DNA from: UBA1724 sp963611685 | Lineage (GTDB): Bacteria > Verrucomicrobiota > Lentisphaeria > Oligosphaerales > Oligosphaeraceae | Length of the DNA stretch: 45,818 nucleotides | Reading direction: 5' to 3' | Assembly: GCA_963611685.1 (NCBI GenBank) | Contig: CAVDSU010000006.1 | Coordinates: 1 to 45,818, forward strand | Shown: positions 32,650-40,870 of the stretch, piece after piece | Position numbering within the stretch: the first letter of the stretch is position 1 | How the letters are laid out: every line of letters begins with the position of its first letter | Made by a program: the position numbers and the translations under genes | The notes under the pieces: model-generated | What the model was told of the DNA's origin: nothing | Database searches by the model: none | What the model saw: only the letters and a program-made list of their open reading frames with translations

Positions 32650-33884
32650 GCCGCGTTTCGTTGACTCCCCATCTTTGGCGGGGCGAGGTCCCGATTCCGT
32701 CCTCCAAGTCCGTGGCGCATCGGCAGATGATCTGCGCGGCGCTGGCGGGCGTCTCGCCGGCAAGAGTGACTCTGCATGGCCCCGCGTCTGCGGATCTGCT
32801 TGCCACACGGCGCTGTCTGGAGGCACTGCTGGATCCCACTGCCGCTGAACCCGTTCTGGACTGCGGGGAATCCGGCAGCACGCTGCGTTTCCTGATGCCC
32901 GTGGCCGCCGCCTTGGGACGCCCCGCACACTTCACGGGGCAGGGCCGTCTGCCGGAACGACCCGTGGATACCCTCCTGGCGGAATTGCGACGGCATGGCG
33001 TCCGCTGTGATGGCGAGCACCTCCCGCTGACGCTGCAGGGCCCGCTGTCCGGCGGGGAATTCGCTCTTCCGGGAAACATCTCCTCGCAATTTGTTACCGG
33101 AATCCTCCTGGCGTTGCCCCTGACGGGACAGGAGGGCGTGGTGCGCCTCACGACGCCCCTGGAATCCCGGGACTACGTGACCCTGACTCTGGATGCCATG
33201 CGGCGCTTCGGGGTGTCGGTGGAGGAGTCCCCCGAGGCCTTCCGCGTCCCCGGAAACCAGCGCTACCGCGCATGCGCGGACATGCCGCCCGTGGAGGGCG
33301 ATTGGTCCGCCGCCGCATTCCCCATGGTCGCCGCCGCCATTGCCCACGGCAATCCCGAGGGGCTCCTGCTGAAGAATTTGTCGGCGCACTCCGCCCAGGG
33401 CGACCGGCGGGTGGTGGAGCTCCTCCGCGCCTTCGGCGCTCCTGTGGACTTCGCCGGCGCGGATCTCCGGGTGCGTCCCGGCGAGCTCCATGCGGTGGAA
33501 GAGATCGACGTGCGCGCCATTCCGGACATGGTCCCCGCGTTGGCGGTGGTGGCGGGGCTCTCCCGGGGCACCACCCATTTTGTCCACGCGGAGCGTCTGC
33601 GCCTGAAGGAGTCCGATCGCCTGGAGGCGGTCCGGCGGCTGCTGCTTTCCTTGGGCGGCGTGGCGGAGACCACCCGGGATACCCTGACGGTCACCGGCGT
33701 GGCGCGCTATCATGGCGGCGTAGTGGATGGCGTCAACGACCACCGCATTGTCATGGCGGCGGCCGCCGCGGCCTGCGCTGCGGATGGCGTGGTGGAGATC
33801 CTAGACGCCCAGGCGGTGTCCAAGTCCTGGCCGGCCTTCTGGCAGGCCTATTCCCTTTGCACTGGAGAGGAGATCTCGTTGTGA
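32646..33884 (+). CDS. aroA: 3-phosphoshikimate 1-carboxyvinyltransferase (EPSP synthase)
   Basis: A 412-residue EPSP synthase joining shikimate 3-phosphate with phosphoenolpyruvate. SKSVAHRQM binds shikimate phosphate, ESGSTLRFLMPVAA corresponds to the PEP loop, and RLKESDRL plus DHRIVMAAA are C-terminal signatures. The PEP loop has GESGSTLRF where the glyphosate-sensitive E. coli class reads GNAGTAMRP, so this belongs to the divergent class found in Firmicutes and anaerobes. The start at 32646 is set by the ATGA overlap with aroB. Length is slightly below the usual 425-440. Confidence 0.95.
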   Translation: MSRVSLTPHLWRGEVPIPSSKSVAHRQMICAALAGVSPARVTLHGPASADLLATRRCLEALLDPTAAEPVLDCGESGSTLRFLMPVAAALGRPAHFTGQGRLPERPVDTLLAELRRHGVRCDGEHLPLTLQGPLSGGEFALPGNISSQFVTGILLALPLTGQEGVVRLTTPLESRDYVTLTLDAMRRFGVSVEESPEAFRVPGNQRYRACADMPPVEGDWSAAAFPMVAAAIAHGNPEGLLLKNLSAHSAQGDRRVVELLRAFGAPVDFAGADLRVRPGELHAVEEIDVRAIPDMVPALAVVAGLSRGTTHFVHAERLRLKESDRLEAVRRLLLSLGGVAETTRDTLTVTGVARYHGGVVDGVNDHRIVMAAAAAACAADGVVEILDAQAVSKSWPAFWQAYSLCTGEEISL

Positions 33885-34966
33885 ATTCCTTCGGCAAGAA
33901 CATTCGGTTGACTATCTTCGGCGAATCCCACGGCCCCGCAATCGGCTGCACTTTAGAGGGACTCCCCGCCGGATTCCCCGTGGACCTGGAGGCACTCCAG
34001 GAATTCCTGGATCGCCGCGCTCCCGGACGCAGCGCACTGGCAACGCAACGAAAAGAACCCGATGCCCCCGAATTCCTCGCCGGACTCCAGGATGGCGTCA
34101 CCACCGGCGCCACCCTCTGCGCCATCATCCGGAATGCCGACCAGCACTCCCGGGACTACAGCGACCTGAAGGACTGCCCGCGTCCCGGCCACGCCGATTA
34201 CCCCGCCGCAGTGAAATTCCACGGCTTCAATGACATCCGCGGCGGCGGGATCTTCTCCGGACGCCTGACGGCGCCACTGTGCATCGCCGGCGGAATCCTG
34301 CTGCAGATTCTGGAGAAGAAGGGCGTCACCATCGGGGCGCACATCGCCCAGATCGGCAATGTGGGCGACGAGGTCTTTGATCCCGTGCTGGTGAGCCGCG
34401 CCGAATTGCGGCGGGTCTCCCGAAAGCCCTTCCCTGTCCTGGACGACGAGGCCGGCGCATACATGCGGGAGCTCGTGGAGGCCGCGCGCAAGGAGCGCGA
34501 TTCCGTGGGCGGCGTGGTGGAGGCCGCGGTGGTGGGGCTCCCTGCCGGCGTGGGCGACCCCATGTTCGATGGACTGGAAAACCGCCTCTCCCAGGCACTC
34601 TTCGCCATCCCCGCAGTGAAGGGCGTCTCCTTCGGCGACGGCTTCTACAGCAGCTGCGTGCGCGGCAGCGAAAACAACGACCCGTATGTGGTGGACGCCA
34701 AGGGCCGCGTGCGCACGGAGACCAACCACTGCGGCGGCATCCTGGGCGGCATCTCCACGGGAATGCCACTGGTCTTCCGCGCGGCCTTCAAGCCCACGCC
34801 CTCCATCGGACAACCCCAGAAGAGCGTCTCGCTCTCCAAACACGAGCCACAGGAACTCTCCATCGCCGGACGACACGATCCCTGCATCGTCGTGCGCGCG
34901 GTGCCGGTGGTCATGGCGGCCGCCGCCCTGGCGGTCTATGACGCCCTCCGGGAACCCCGCCCCTAA
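33881..34966 (+). CDS. aroC: Chorismate synthase
   Basis: A 361-residue FMN-dependent enzyme making chorismate, the branch point to aromatic amino acids and folate. IFGESHGPAIGCTLEG, the basic RRAPGRSALATQRKEPD, DIRGGGIFSGRLTAPL and GGISTGMPLVFRAAFKPTPSIG are all family motifs. The GTG at 33881 overlaps the aroA stop as GTGA, with GAGGAG 8 nt upstream and the conserved N terminus VNSFGKNIRLTIFGESHG. The frame is open for about 200 codons further upstream inside aroA, but that part is a shadow. It closes the aromatic operon. Confidence 0.97.
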   Translation: MNSFGKNIRLTIFGESHGPAIGCTLEGLPAGFPVDLEALQEFLDRRAPGRSALATQRKEPDAPEFLAGLQDGVTTGATLCAIIRNADQHSRDYSDLKDCPRPGHADYPAAVKFHGFNDIRGGGIFSGRLTAPLCIAGGILLQILEKKGVTIGAHIAQIGNVGDEVFDPVLVSRAELRRVSRKPFPVLDDEAGAYMRELVEAARKERDSVGGVVEAAVVGLPAGVGDPMFDGLENRLSQALFAIPAVKGVSFGDGFYSSCVRGSENNDPYVVDAKGRVRTETNHCGGILGGISTGMPLVFRAAFKPTPSIGQPQKSVSLSKHEPQELSIAGRHDPCIVVRAVPVVMAAAALAVYDALREPRP

Positions 34967-35035
34967 AACGCAAGCGGGAAAACCCCCTTTCTCTCTTTCT
35001 TCAATAAATAATCCCCAACAATTCGAGGAATTTTC

Positions 35036-36058
35036 ATGGAACGTGACGCATGGATTCTGGTGACGGGCGGCGCGGGGCTCATCGGCAGCGCGATCGTCTA
35101 CCGCCTCAACCAGATGGGCTACGAGAACATCGTGATCGTGGACTCCCTGAAAGACGGCGAGAAGTGGCAGAATCTCCGGGCACTCCGCTTCGCCGACTAC
35201 TTCGAGAAGGACGACGGCTTCTACGAGGAGCTCTCTTCCGGACTCCTGGACAAGAAGTATCCCTTCCAGGTCATTTTCCATCTGGGAAACTGCTCCGATA
35301 CCACCGAGCCCGATGCCTCCTATCTCATCGAAAACAACTTCGCTTGCGGAAAGCTCCTGGCCGACTACTGCGTCCGCCGCGGCGTCCGCATGGTATATGC
35401 CTCCAGCGCGGCTACCTACGGCGACGGCGAACAGGGCTTCCAGGACGACGAAAAGACCATCCATCTGCTGCGGCCCCTCAACAAGTACGGATACTCCAAG
35501 CAGATCTTCGACCAGTATCTCCTGCATCGCGGCTGGCTGACCTCCCCCGTGGAGGGCGGCGCCTCCTTCGTCGGCGTGAAATACTCCAATGTCTTCGGCC
35601 CCAACGAATACCACAAGGGAAAGATGCGCAGCATGCTCCTTCGCTGCTATGAGCAGATTTCCAAGGACGGCGAGGTGAAGCTCTTCAAGAGCTACCGCCC
35701 CGAATACGCCGACGGCGAGCAGGTGCGGGACTTCCTCTACGTGACCGACGCCGCCAACATGACCATCTTCTTCATGAACGACGGCGCAAAATGCTGCGGT
35801 CTCTACAACATCGGCTACGGCTCCACACGCTCCTGGAATGACTTGGCACACGCCATGTTCGACGCCATGGGACGGGAACCCCGCATCCAGTACATCGAGA
35901 TGCCCGAGGAGCTCAAGGCGCGGTACCAATACTACACTTGCCTGGAGATGGACAAGATCCGGAAGGCGGGATACGCCGAAAAGCCCCTCACGCTCGAGGA
36001 GGCCGCACGGGAATACGTCCGCTATCTGGACAAGGGCGCGCATCTGGGAGATCTCTAG
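35036..36058 (+). CDS. hldD: ADP-L-glycero-D-manno-heptose 6-epimerase
   Basis: A 340-residue extended SDR enzyme. The nucleotide motif TGGAGLIGSAIV, the segment IVDSLKDGEKWQNL, the HLGNCSDTTEPDASYLIENN block and the catalytic YGYSK are specific to HldD. It inverts C6 of ADP-heptose, the last step in making the heptose of the lipopolysaccharide core, which implies a Gram-negative envelope. AGGA stands 7 nt before the ATG at 35036. It follows aroC by 69 nt with no clear terminator. No other heptose gene is in the window. Confidence 0.92.
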   Translation: MERDAWILVTGGAGLIGSAIVYRLNQMGYENIVIVDSLKDGEKWQNLRALRFADYFEKDDGFYEELSSGLLDKKYPFQVIFHLGNCSDTTEPDASYLIENNFACGKLLADYCVRRGVRMVYASSAATYGDGEQGFQDDEKTIHLLRPLNKYGYSKQIFDQYLLHRGWLTSPVEGGASFVGVKYSNVFGPNEYHKGKMRSMLLRCYEQISKDGEVKLFKSYRPEYADGEQVRDFLYVTDAANMTIFFMNDGAKCCGLYNIGYGSTRSWNDLAHAMFDAMGREPRIQYIEMPEELKARYQYYTCLEMDKIRKAGYAEKPLTLEEAAREYVRYLDKGAHLGDL

Positions 36059-36069
36059 CCCGCCGACTC

Positions 36070-36846
36070 ATGACGCGATTCCCCGTCATCCTGCTGGCAT
36101 TCCTCCTGGCGTGGGGACTCCGCGCCCAGGACGCCGCCGCCCCCGCGGAGGTCCTCCGGATGCAATTGGAGGAGAGCCGCCAGGCGCTGGCGCAGTGCCA
36201 GGCGGAACGCCAGCAGCTCCAGGAGACCCTGGCGCTCCGGGAACAGGAATTGGCCGGTCTCCGGAGGGACTACGCCACTATCCTCATGGACTCCGACCGC
36301 CTCGCACGCTCGCTGGCGGCACAGGACCTGAAGGCCGCACACCTCCTCCGAGAGGCCGACAACGCCCAAGACGAATCCCCCGACGCCGTGGAAATGCTCG
36401 CCGTCTTGGGGGACTGCCGACGACTCCTCCTGGCTCTCCAGGAGACCTGCAAGAAAAACCGCGACGCCGCCTCCGCTGCCCTGGAGGCCGCACAGGCCTC
36501 CCAGCCCCTCAAGGACAAGGTGCAGGACAGCGCCGAGGAGGTCCGGAAACAACTGGAACAGTGCCTCGGCGTCGTCGGATTGGCGGCGCAAGGCCAGGCC
36601 CTCGCCATCGGCAGCTGCGCTGTCCTTCAGGTGGACCCCGAGACCCAATTGGCCCTCCTGGACCAGGGGTCCCTCCACGGACTCCGCGAGGGATCCCTCC
36701 TCCAATGGAAACGCGGCGAAGAGACTCTGGCGACTCTGGAAGTGGTCCTGGTCCGCCCCACACGCGCCGCCGCAATCCCCAAGGACGGCAAAATCCAGAC
36801 CCTCCCCCCAGGAACCCTCCTCCATCGCGTCGCACCGGCTCAATAA
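36070..36846 (+). CDS. Secreted or periplasmic coiled-coil protein, unknown function
   Basis: A 258-residue protein I do not recognise. Residues 1-20 form a signal peptide (FPVILLAFLLAWGLRAQDA). Residues 27-75 are a Gln/Glu/Leu-rich coiled coil (EESRQALAQCQAERQQLQET), and a second helical stretch covers 110-175. The last 80 residues look like a small beta-rich domain (LAIGSCAVLQVDPETQLALLD, ending TLPPGTLLHR). It starts 11 nt after hldD ends. An envelope role is a guess from the signal peptide and neighbour only. Confidence 0.7.
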   Translation: MTRFPVILLAFLLAWGLRAQDAAAPAEVLRMQLEESRQALAQCQAERQQLQETLALREQELAGLRRDYATILMDSDRLARSLAAQDLKAAHLLREADNAQDESPDAVEMLAVLGDCRRLLLALQETCKKNRDAASAALEAAQASQPLKDKVQDSAEEVRKQLEQCLGVVGLAAQGQALAIGSCAVLQVDPETQLALLDQGSLHGLREGSLLQWKRGEETLATLEVVLVRPTRAAAIPKDGKIQTLPPGTLLHRVAPAQ

Positions 36847-37292
36847 AAAAAACACGCGCCGGCATCCCCGGATGACAAATCCGGACACCCTCTCCCCCGC
36901 CTCTTCGCCCTTTTTTCGAGGGGAGACTGGAAAATTTCGGGGCGCCTGTTACATTAAGCGTCCTTGCACTACGACCCGGGGAAGGGTACGCCCTGCGGCC
37001 TTCCGCCGCTTTCCCTGCGTCGAAACACATTTTCTCCTGGTCGAATCCGAGCTGGGCGGGGTTTCTCGCCACGGCAAGACAGGCTCCGCCGGTGGCTTAT
37101 TGCCCGCCATACCCCGGAGCATGGCTGGGAGGCGGCGAGCAAGACGCCGCGCACGGGGATCCGCCTGAAAACACCCTCTAATCGAGGACTGCGCCCCCCT
37201 GCGCCCCGGAACAAAAACGCCCCGCCGCACCGAAAAACGCTCTTTTTTTTCGTTACGTTCGTCCCAAACAAGGAACCCTAAACACAGCAAAG
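36847..37292. other. Leader region of the ribosomal cluster
   Basis: No gene in 446 nt. A small CCGGAT/ATCCGG hairpin follows the coiled-coil gene near 36876. TACATT at 36950-36955, in the word TTACATTAAGCG nearly shared with the SRP RNA promoter (TTATATTAAGCG), may be the -10 box of the ribosomal operon, leaving a leader of about 330 nt. The rest is GC-rich with several short inverted repeats and no clear known r-protein leader. Confidence 0.45.
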
Positions 37293-37634
37293 ATGGAAAA
37301 AATCGCCATTTCCAAGTATGTGCGGATTTCTCCCTTCAAGGCACGTGAAGTCACGCGCCTGATCCAGGGGAAGCCTGCCATCACGGCGTTGAACACCGTG
37401 GCGCTGATTCCGCGAAAGGCGGCACGCCTGGTGGAGGCAACGCTGAAGTCTGCCGTGGCCAATGCCGAGAACGCAGAGGTCGGCGCCGTCAACCGGAGCC
37501 AGCTGATCGTCAAGGAGGCCGTCGTCGGCGAGGGCCCCACCATGCGCCGCTTCTGGCCGCGCAGCCGTGGATCCGCCGGACGCATCCTTAAGCGCACCAG
37601 CCATATCCGCATCACCGTATCGGACCAGGCATAA
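37293..37634 (+). CDS. rplV: Ribosomal protein L22
   Basis: A 113-residue L22, a 50S protein lining the exit tunnel. The N-terminal SKYVRISPFKAREVTRLIQG and the C-terminal hairpin MRRFWPRSRGSAGRILKRTSHI are characteristic. It is the first gene of the cluster here; in most bacteria rpsS lies directly upstream. The ATG has no good Shine-Dalgarno sequence, unlike the genes after it. Confidence 0.97.
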   Translation: MEKIAISKYVRISPFKAREVTRLIQGKPAITALNTVALIPRKAARLVEATLKSAVANAENAEVGAVNRSQLIVKEAVVGEGPTMRRFWPRSRGSAGRILKRTSHIRITVSDQA

Positions 37635-37649
37635 TCAGGAGGAATCACT

Positions 37650-38462
37650 GTGGGTCAAAAAGTTAATCCGATTGGCTTCCGCCTTCCTCTCCGCAAGGAC
37701 TGGAAGTCCCGCTGGTTCGCACGGAGCCACGAGAAGGTCGGCAGCATCAACAAGTCCTTCGGAGAACTCCTCCAGGAGGATCTGAAAATCCGCAAGAAGC
37801 TGGATGTTCTCCTGAAGAACGCCAGCGTCTCCAAGGTGCTCATCGAGCGCTTCGGACGCCGCCTGCGCCTCACCATCTTCACCGCTCGCCCCGGCATCAT
37901 CATCACCGGACACTTCGAGGATCGCAACGACCGCAAGGGCGCACGCCCCGCGGCCCCCGCTGCCGATGCCAAGAACGAGAAGAAGGGCGCCGGCCTCGAC
38001 AAGATCAAGGAAGAACTCCAGGACGTCGCCAAGGACGAGGAAATCCTCGTCGACGTCAAGGAGATCCGCGTGCCTGAGGTGGACGCCACCCTGGTGGCCG
38101 AGTCCATCGCTCAGCAGCTGGAGCGCCGTGTGGCTTTCCGCCGCGCCATGAAGCGCGCCATCCAGACCGCCATGGAACGCGGCGCCGAGGGCGTCCGTAT
38201 CCGCATCAGCGGCCGTCTGGGCGGCGCCGAACTGGCCCGTGTCGAGCAGTACAAGGAAGGAAAGGTGCCCCTGCACACCCTCTCCGCCAACATCGACTAC
38301 GGCTTCGTGGAAGCTCACACCCTGGCCGGCCTGATTGGAATCAAAGTCTGGATCTGCAAACCCGAAAACTGGGAGGAAATCAACAATGCCATTAATGCCA
38401 AAACGCGCAGAGCACCGAAAGGTGCAACGCGGAACGCGCGCGGGCCTCGCAACGCGCAATAA
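37650..38462 (+). CDS. rpsC: Ribosomal protein S3 with an insertion in the KH loop
   Basis: A 270-residue S3 (E. coli 233). MGQKVNPIGFRL at the start, QQLERRVAFRRAMKRAI and SGRLGGAELAR in the C-terminal domain are canonical. In the KH domain the family reads ARPGIVIG then KKGEDVEKL; here ARPGIIITG is followed by about 23 residues rich in Ala, Asp and Lys (88-110), then KKGAGLDKIKEEL. The insert splits the GXXG nucleic-acid loop. GTG start with AGGAGG upstream. Its last 25 codons overlap rplP by 77 nt, giving a basic tail (TRRAPKGATRNARG). Confidence 0.95.
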   Translation: MGQKVNPIGFRLPLRKDWKSRWFARSHEKVGSINKSFGELLQEDLKIRKKLDVLLKNASVSKVLIERFGRRLRLTIFTARPGIIITGHFEDRNDRKGARPAAPAADAKNEKKGAGLDKIKEELQDVAKDEEILVDVKEIRVPEVDATLVAESIAQQLERRVAFRRAMKRAIQTAMERGAEGVRIRISGRLGGAELARVEQYKEGKVPLHTLSANIDYGFVEAHTLAGLIGIKVWICKPENWEEINNAINAKTRRAPKGATRNARGPRNAQ

Positions 38463-38805
38463 CAAGCTGGACTTCGGCGACTACGGCCTCCAGGTCCTGG
38501 AGCGCGCCTGGCTGACTGGTGCCCAGATTGAGGCGGCTCGTGTGGCGGCTACCCGCCGCATGGAGCGTAAGGGCCAGATCTGGATCCGCGTCTTCCCCGA
38601 CAAGCCCGTCTCCAAGAAGCCCTTGGAAACCCGTATGGGTAAGGGAAAGGGCGCTCCCGAATTCTGGGTCGCCGTTATCCGTCCCGGTAACATGCTCATC
38701 GAGCTCTCCGGATGCTCCGAGACTGTTGCCAAGGAAGCCCTGGCACTGGCGTCCAGCAAGCTGCCCGTCCGCTGCCGCTTCCTCTCCCGTTACGTCGCCG
38801 AATAG
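38386..38805 (+). CDS. rplP: Ribosomal protein L16
   Basis: A 139-residue L16 of the 50S subunit, near the A site. MPLMPKRAEHRKVQRGTRAG, GQIWIRVFPDKPVSKKPLETRMGKGKG and the tail KLPVRCRFLSRY are standard. The start at 38386 has GGAGG nine nt upstream, inside rpsC. The gene lies in a different frame from rpsC and overlaps its end by 77 nt. A second ATG three codons in is possible but would still overlap. Confidence 0.96.
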   Translation: MPLMPKRAEHRKVQRGTRAGLATRNNKLDFGDYGLQVLERAWLTGAQIEAARVAATRRMERKGQIWIRVFPDKPVSKKPLETRMGKGKGAPEFWVAVIRPGNMLIELSGCSETVAKEALALASSKLPVRCRFLSRYVAE

Positions 38806-38812
38806 TCAGAAT

Positions 38813-38879
38813 GGCGGGAGTCCCCCGGAGGAGGACGACGCCGAAAGGCGCCGCCACTCCTCCCCAAGACCCCCCCGCC
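38813..38879 (+). promoter_or_regulatory. Strong nested hairpin between rplP and rpmC
   Basis: GGCGGG (38813) pairs with CCCGCC (38874), GGAGGAG (38827) with CTCCTCC (38857), and an inner CGCC-GAAA-GGCG stem ends in a GNRA tetraloop. No T run follows, so it is not a simple terminator. It could be an attenuator, a processing site or a protein-binding leader for rpmC. Confidence 0.65.
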
Positions 38880-38902
38880 AAGAGACCAAGGAGATTTTCA
38901 AA

Positions 38903-39100
38903 ATGAAAGCATCCGAGATCCGTCAGAAGACCGACGACGAGATTCTGCAGCTGCTCACCGAGAATCGCCGGGAGATCTTCCAGCTCCGTCTGAAGTTCCA
39001 GACCAGCGAGCTGAAGGACACCGCCCGCATCGGTAAGCTCCGCAAGGACATCGCCCGTCTGCACACCGAGATGACCGCCCGCAAGGCGGCGAAGGCCTAA
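38903..39100 (+). CDS. rpmC: Ribosomal protein L29
   Basis: A 65-residue L29, the two-helix protein near the tunnel exit where SRP and trigger factor dock. MKASEIRQKTDDEILQLL and ENRREIFQLRLKFQTSEL are family features. AAGGAG lies nine nt before the ATG at 38903. The frame is open upstream through rplP but that part is a shadow. Confidence 0.95.
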   Translation: MKASEIRQKTDDEILQLLTENRREIFQLRLKFQTSELKDTARIGKLRKDIARLHTEMTARKAAKA

Positions 39101-39120
39101 ACACGAAGGGGTACAACAAG

Positions 39121-39426
39121 ATGTCAGAAGATACTCAGAATGTCGCCACCCCCGCCGCCGCGGAGGTCCGCGAAAATCACCGCAAGGTGCGCGTGGGCAC
39201 TGTCGTTAGCGACAAGCAGGACAAGACCCGCGTCGTCGCCGTGGCCCGCACCGCTCCCGATCCCCTCTACAAGAAGGTGATCAAGCACACCACCAAGTTC
39301 TACGTCCATGACGAGAACAACGAGTCCAAGGTCGGCGATGTCGTCCGCATCATGGAGACTCGTCCTCTCTCTAAGATGAAGCGCTGGCGCCTGGTTGAAA
39401 TCCAGAAGCACGCGGACACCGACTAA
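39121..39426 (+). CDS. rpsQ: Ribosomal protein S17
   Basis: A 101-residue S17, a primary 16S rRNA binder with an OB fold. GTVVSDKQDKTRVVAV, TTKFYVHDENNESKVGD and ETRPLSKMKRWRLVEI are canonical. An extra N-terminal stretch of about 18 residues rich in Ala and Glu precedes the core. AGGGG about 10 nt before the ATG. Confidence 0.96.
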   Translation: MSEDTQNVATPAAAEVRENHRKVRVGTVVSDKQDKTRVVAVARTAPDPLYKKVIKHTTKFYVHDENNESKVGDVVRIMETRPLSKMKRWRLVEIQKHADTD

Positions 39427-39453
39427 CCCACCAAGCCCTAGGAGAATACCAAC

Positions 39454-39819
39454 ATGATTCAGATGCAGACCACACTTGAGGTGGCTGACAACACCGGCGC
39501 CAAGGAGATCATGGCCATCCGGTGCATCGGACAGGGCAAGGGATACGCCGAAATCGGCGATATCATCAAGGCCAGTGTCAAGGAGGCCCAGCCCCGCGGC
39601 GTCGTCAAGAAGGGCGACGTGGTCAAGGCCGTTGTCGTGCGCACCGCAAAGAACATCCGCCGTCCCGACGGCAGCTGCCTCCGCTTCGACCGCGATGCAG
39701 CCGTCATCATCGACGACTCCAACAACCCCCGTGGCACCCGTATCTTCGGACCGGTTGCCCGCGAACTGCGAGACAAGAATTTCACCAAGATCATCTCGCT
39801 GGCCCCGGAGGTGCTGTAA
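39454..39819 (+). CDS. rplN: Ribosomal protein L14
   Basis: A 121-residue L14 at the subunit interface. IQMQTTLEVADNTGAKEIM and the C-terminal GPVARELRDKNFTKIISLAPEVL match the family over full length. TAGGAG stands before the ATG. The stop codon TAA is directly followed by the ATG of rplX with no spacer. Confidence 0.98.
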   Translation: MIQMQTTLEVADNTGAKEIMAIRCIGQGKGYAEIGDIIKASVKEAQPRGVVKKGDVVKAVVVRTAKNIRRPDGSCLRFDRDAAVIIDDSNNPRGTRIFGPVARELRDKNFTKIISLAPEVL

Positions 39820-40089
39820 ATGTCCAAAGCCAACATCAAGAAAGACGACATCGTCGTCGTCCTCGCCGGTTCCGACAAGGGCAAGAAGGGCAAGGTCCTG
39901 CGGGTCGACCGCAAGGCCGGCCGGGTCACCGTGGAAGGCGTGAACGTGCAGAAGAAGACCATGCGCCGCAGCCAGGAGCGTCCCCAGGGCGGCATCATGG
40001 ACGTTGAGGGTCCCATCGACATCAGCAACGTGATGGAGGAGACCCGCTACAACGCGCGTCCCCAGATCGCCAAGGCCAAGCAGTCCTAG
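39820..40089 (+). CDS. rplX: Ribosomal protein L24
   Basis: An 89-residue L24, an early assembly protein. The KOW motif is visible in DDIVVVLAGSDKGKKGKVLRVD. It is shorter than E. coli L24 (104) because the C terminus is trimmed after ARPQIAKAKQS. It begins exactly after the rplN stop, so reinitiation is likely. Confidence 0.95.
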   Translation: MSKANIKKDDIVVVLAGSDKGKKGKVLRVDRKAGRVTVEGVNVQKKTMRRSQERPQGGIMDVEGPIDISNVMEETRYNARPQIAKAKQS

Positions 40090-40106
40090 ACGGCAGGAGG
40101 AGACCA

Positions 40107-40652
40107 ATGAACACCAATCCGCTCTACAAGAAATACCAGGACGAGGTGATTCCTGCGCTGAAGAGCAACCACAGCTACGCGAATCCGATGGAGATTCCGA
40201 AGCTGGTGAAGGTTGTGCTCAACAGCGGAGTCTCCCCGGACAAGGACCGCGAGACCCTGAACGAGGTGGTTGACACCCTGAGCAAGATCACCGGTCAGAA
40301 GGCCGTCATCACCAAGACCACGAAGAACATCAGCCAGTTCAAGCTGCGTGCCGGCATGAACGTGGGCGCTTCCGTGACCCTGCGCCGCGAGAAGATGTAC
40401 AACTTCCTCTACCGTCTGGTGAACATCGTTCTGCCCCGCGTCCGCGACTTCCGCGGCATCCCCGCAAAGTCCTTCGACGGCGCCGGCAACTACACCTTCG
40501 GCCTCACCGACCAGTCGGTCTTCACCGAGATCGACATGGACAAGGCGAAGCACACGGTGGGTATGAACATCACCATCGTCACCACCGCGAAGACGGATGA
40601 CGAGGCCCGGGACCTGTTGCAGCTCCTGGGAATGCCTTTCGCCAAGAACTGA
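40107..40652 (+). CDS. rplE: Ribosomal protein L5
   Basis: A 181-residue L5, binding 5S rRNA at the central protuberance. MEIPKLVKVVLNSGV, TGQKAVITKTTKNISQFKLR and FGLTDQSVFTEIDMDK are family features. AGGAGG lies four nt before the ATG, closer than usual. Confidence 0.97.
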   Translation: MNTNPLYKKYQDEVIPALKSNHSYANPMEIPKLVKVVLNSGVSPDKDRETLNEVVDTLSKITGQKAVITKTTKNISQFKLRAGMNVGASVTLRREKMYNFLYRLVNIVLPRVRDFRGIPAKSFDGAGNYTFGLTDQSVFTEIDMDKAKHTVGMNITIVTTAKTDDEARDLLQLLGMPFAKN

Positions 40653-40665
40653 GGAGGATACCGCC

Positions 40666-40851
40666 GTGGCCAAGAAAAGTCTGATCGTGAAGTCCCAGAG
40701 GACCCCGAAGTTCAGCAGCCGGGCCTACACCCGCTGCGAGCGCTGCGGTCGTGTCCGGGCCGTGTACCGCAAGTTCCACCTCTGCCGCATCTGCCTGCGG
40801 GAGCTGGCCAGCAATGGCATGATCCCCGGCGTGACCAAGGCGAGCTGGTAA
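40666..40851 (+). CDS. rpsN: Ribosomal protein S14, zinc-binding type Z
   Basis: A 61-residue S14 with a four-cysteine zinc site (CERC ... CRIC), so it is the short zinc form. It ends GMIPGVTKASW as expected. Starts at GTG (VAKKSLIVKSQRTPKF) with GAGGAGG eight nt upstream, overlapping the end of the rplE region. The frame runs upstream into rplE, but only the 61-residue part is S14. Confidence 0.96.
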   Translation: MAKKSLIVKSQRTPKFSSRAYTRCERCGRVRAVYRKFHLCRICLRELASNGMIPGVTKASW

Positions 40852-40870
40852 GCCAAGGAGGCAAACAACC

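Noticed and set aside
33272..34966. A 564-residue fusion protein covering aroA and aroC
   Set aside because: The first 200 codons are the shadow frame of aroA; true chorismate synthase starts at the GTG at 33881 with a Shine-Dalgarno site and a GTGA overlap.
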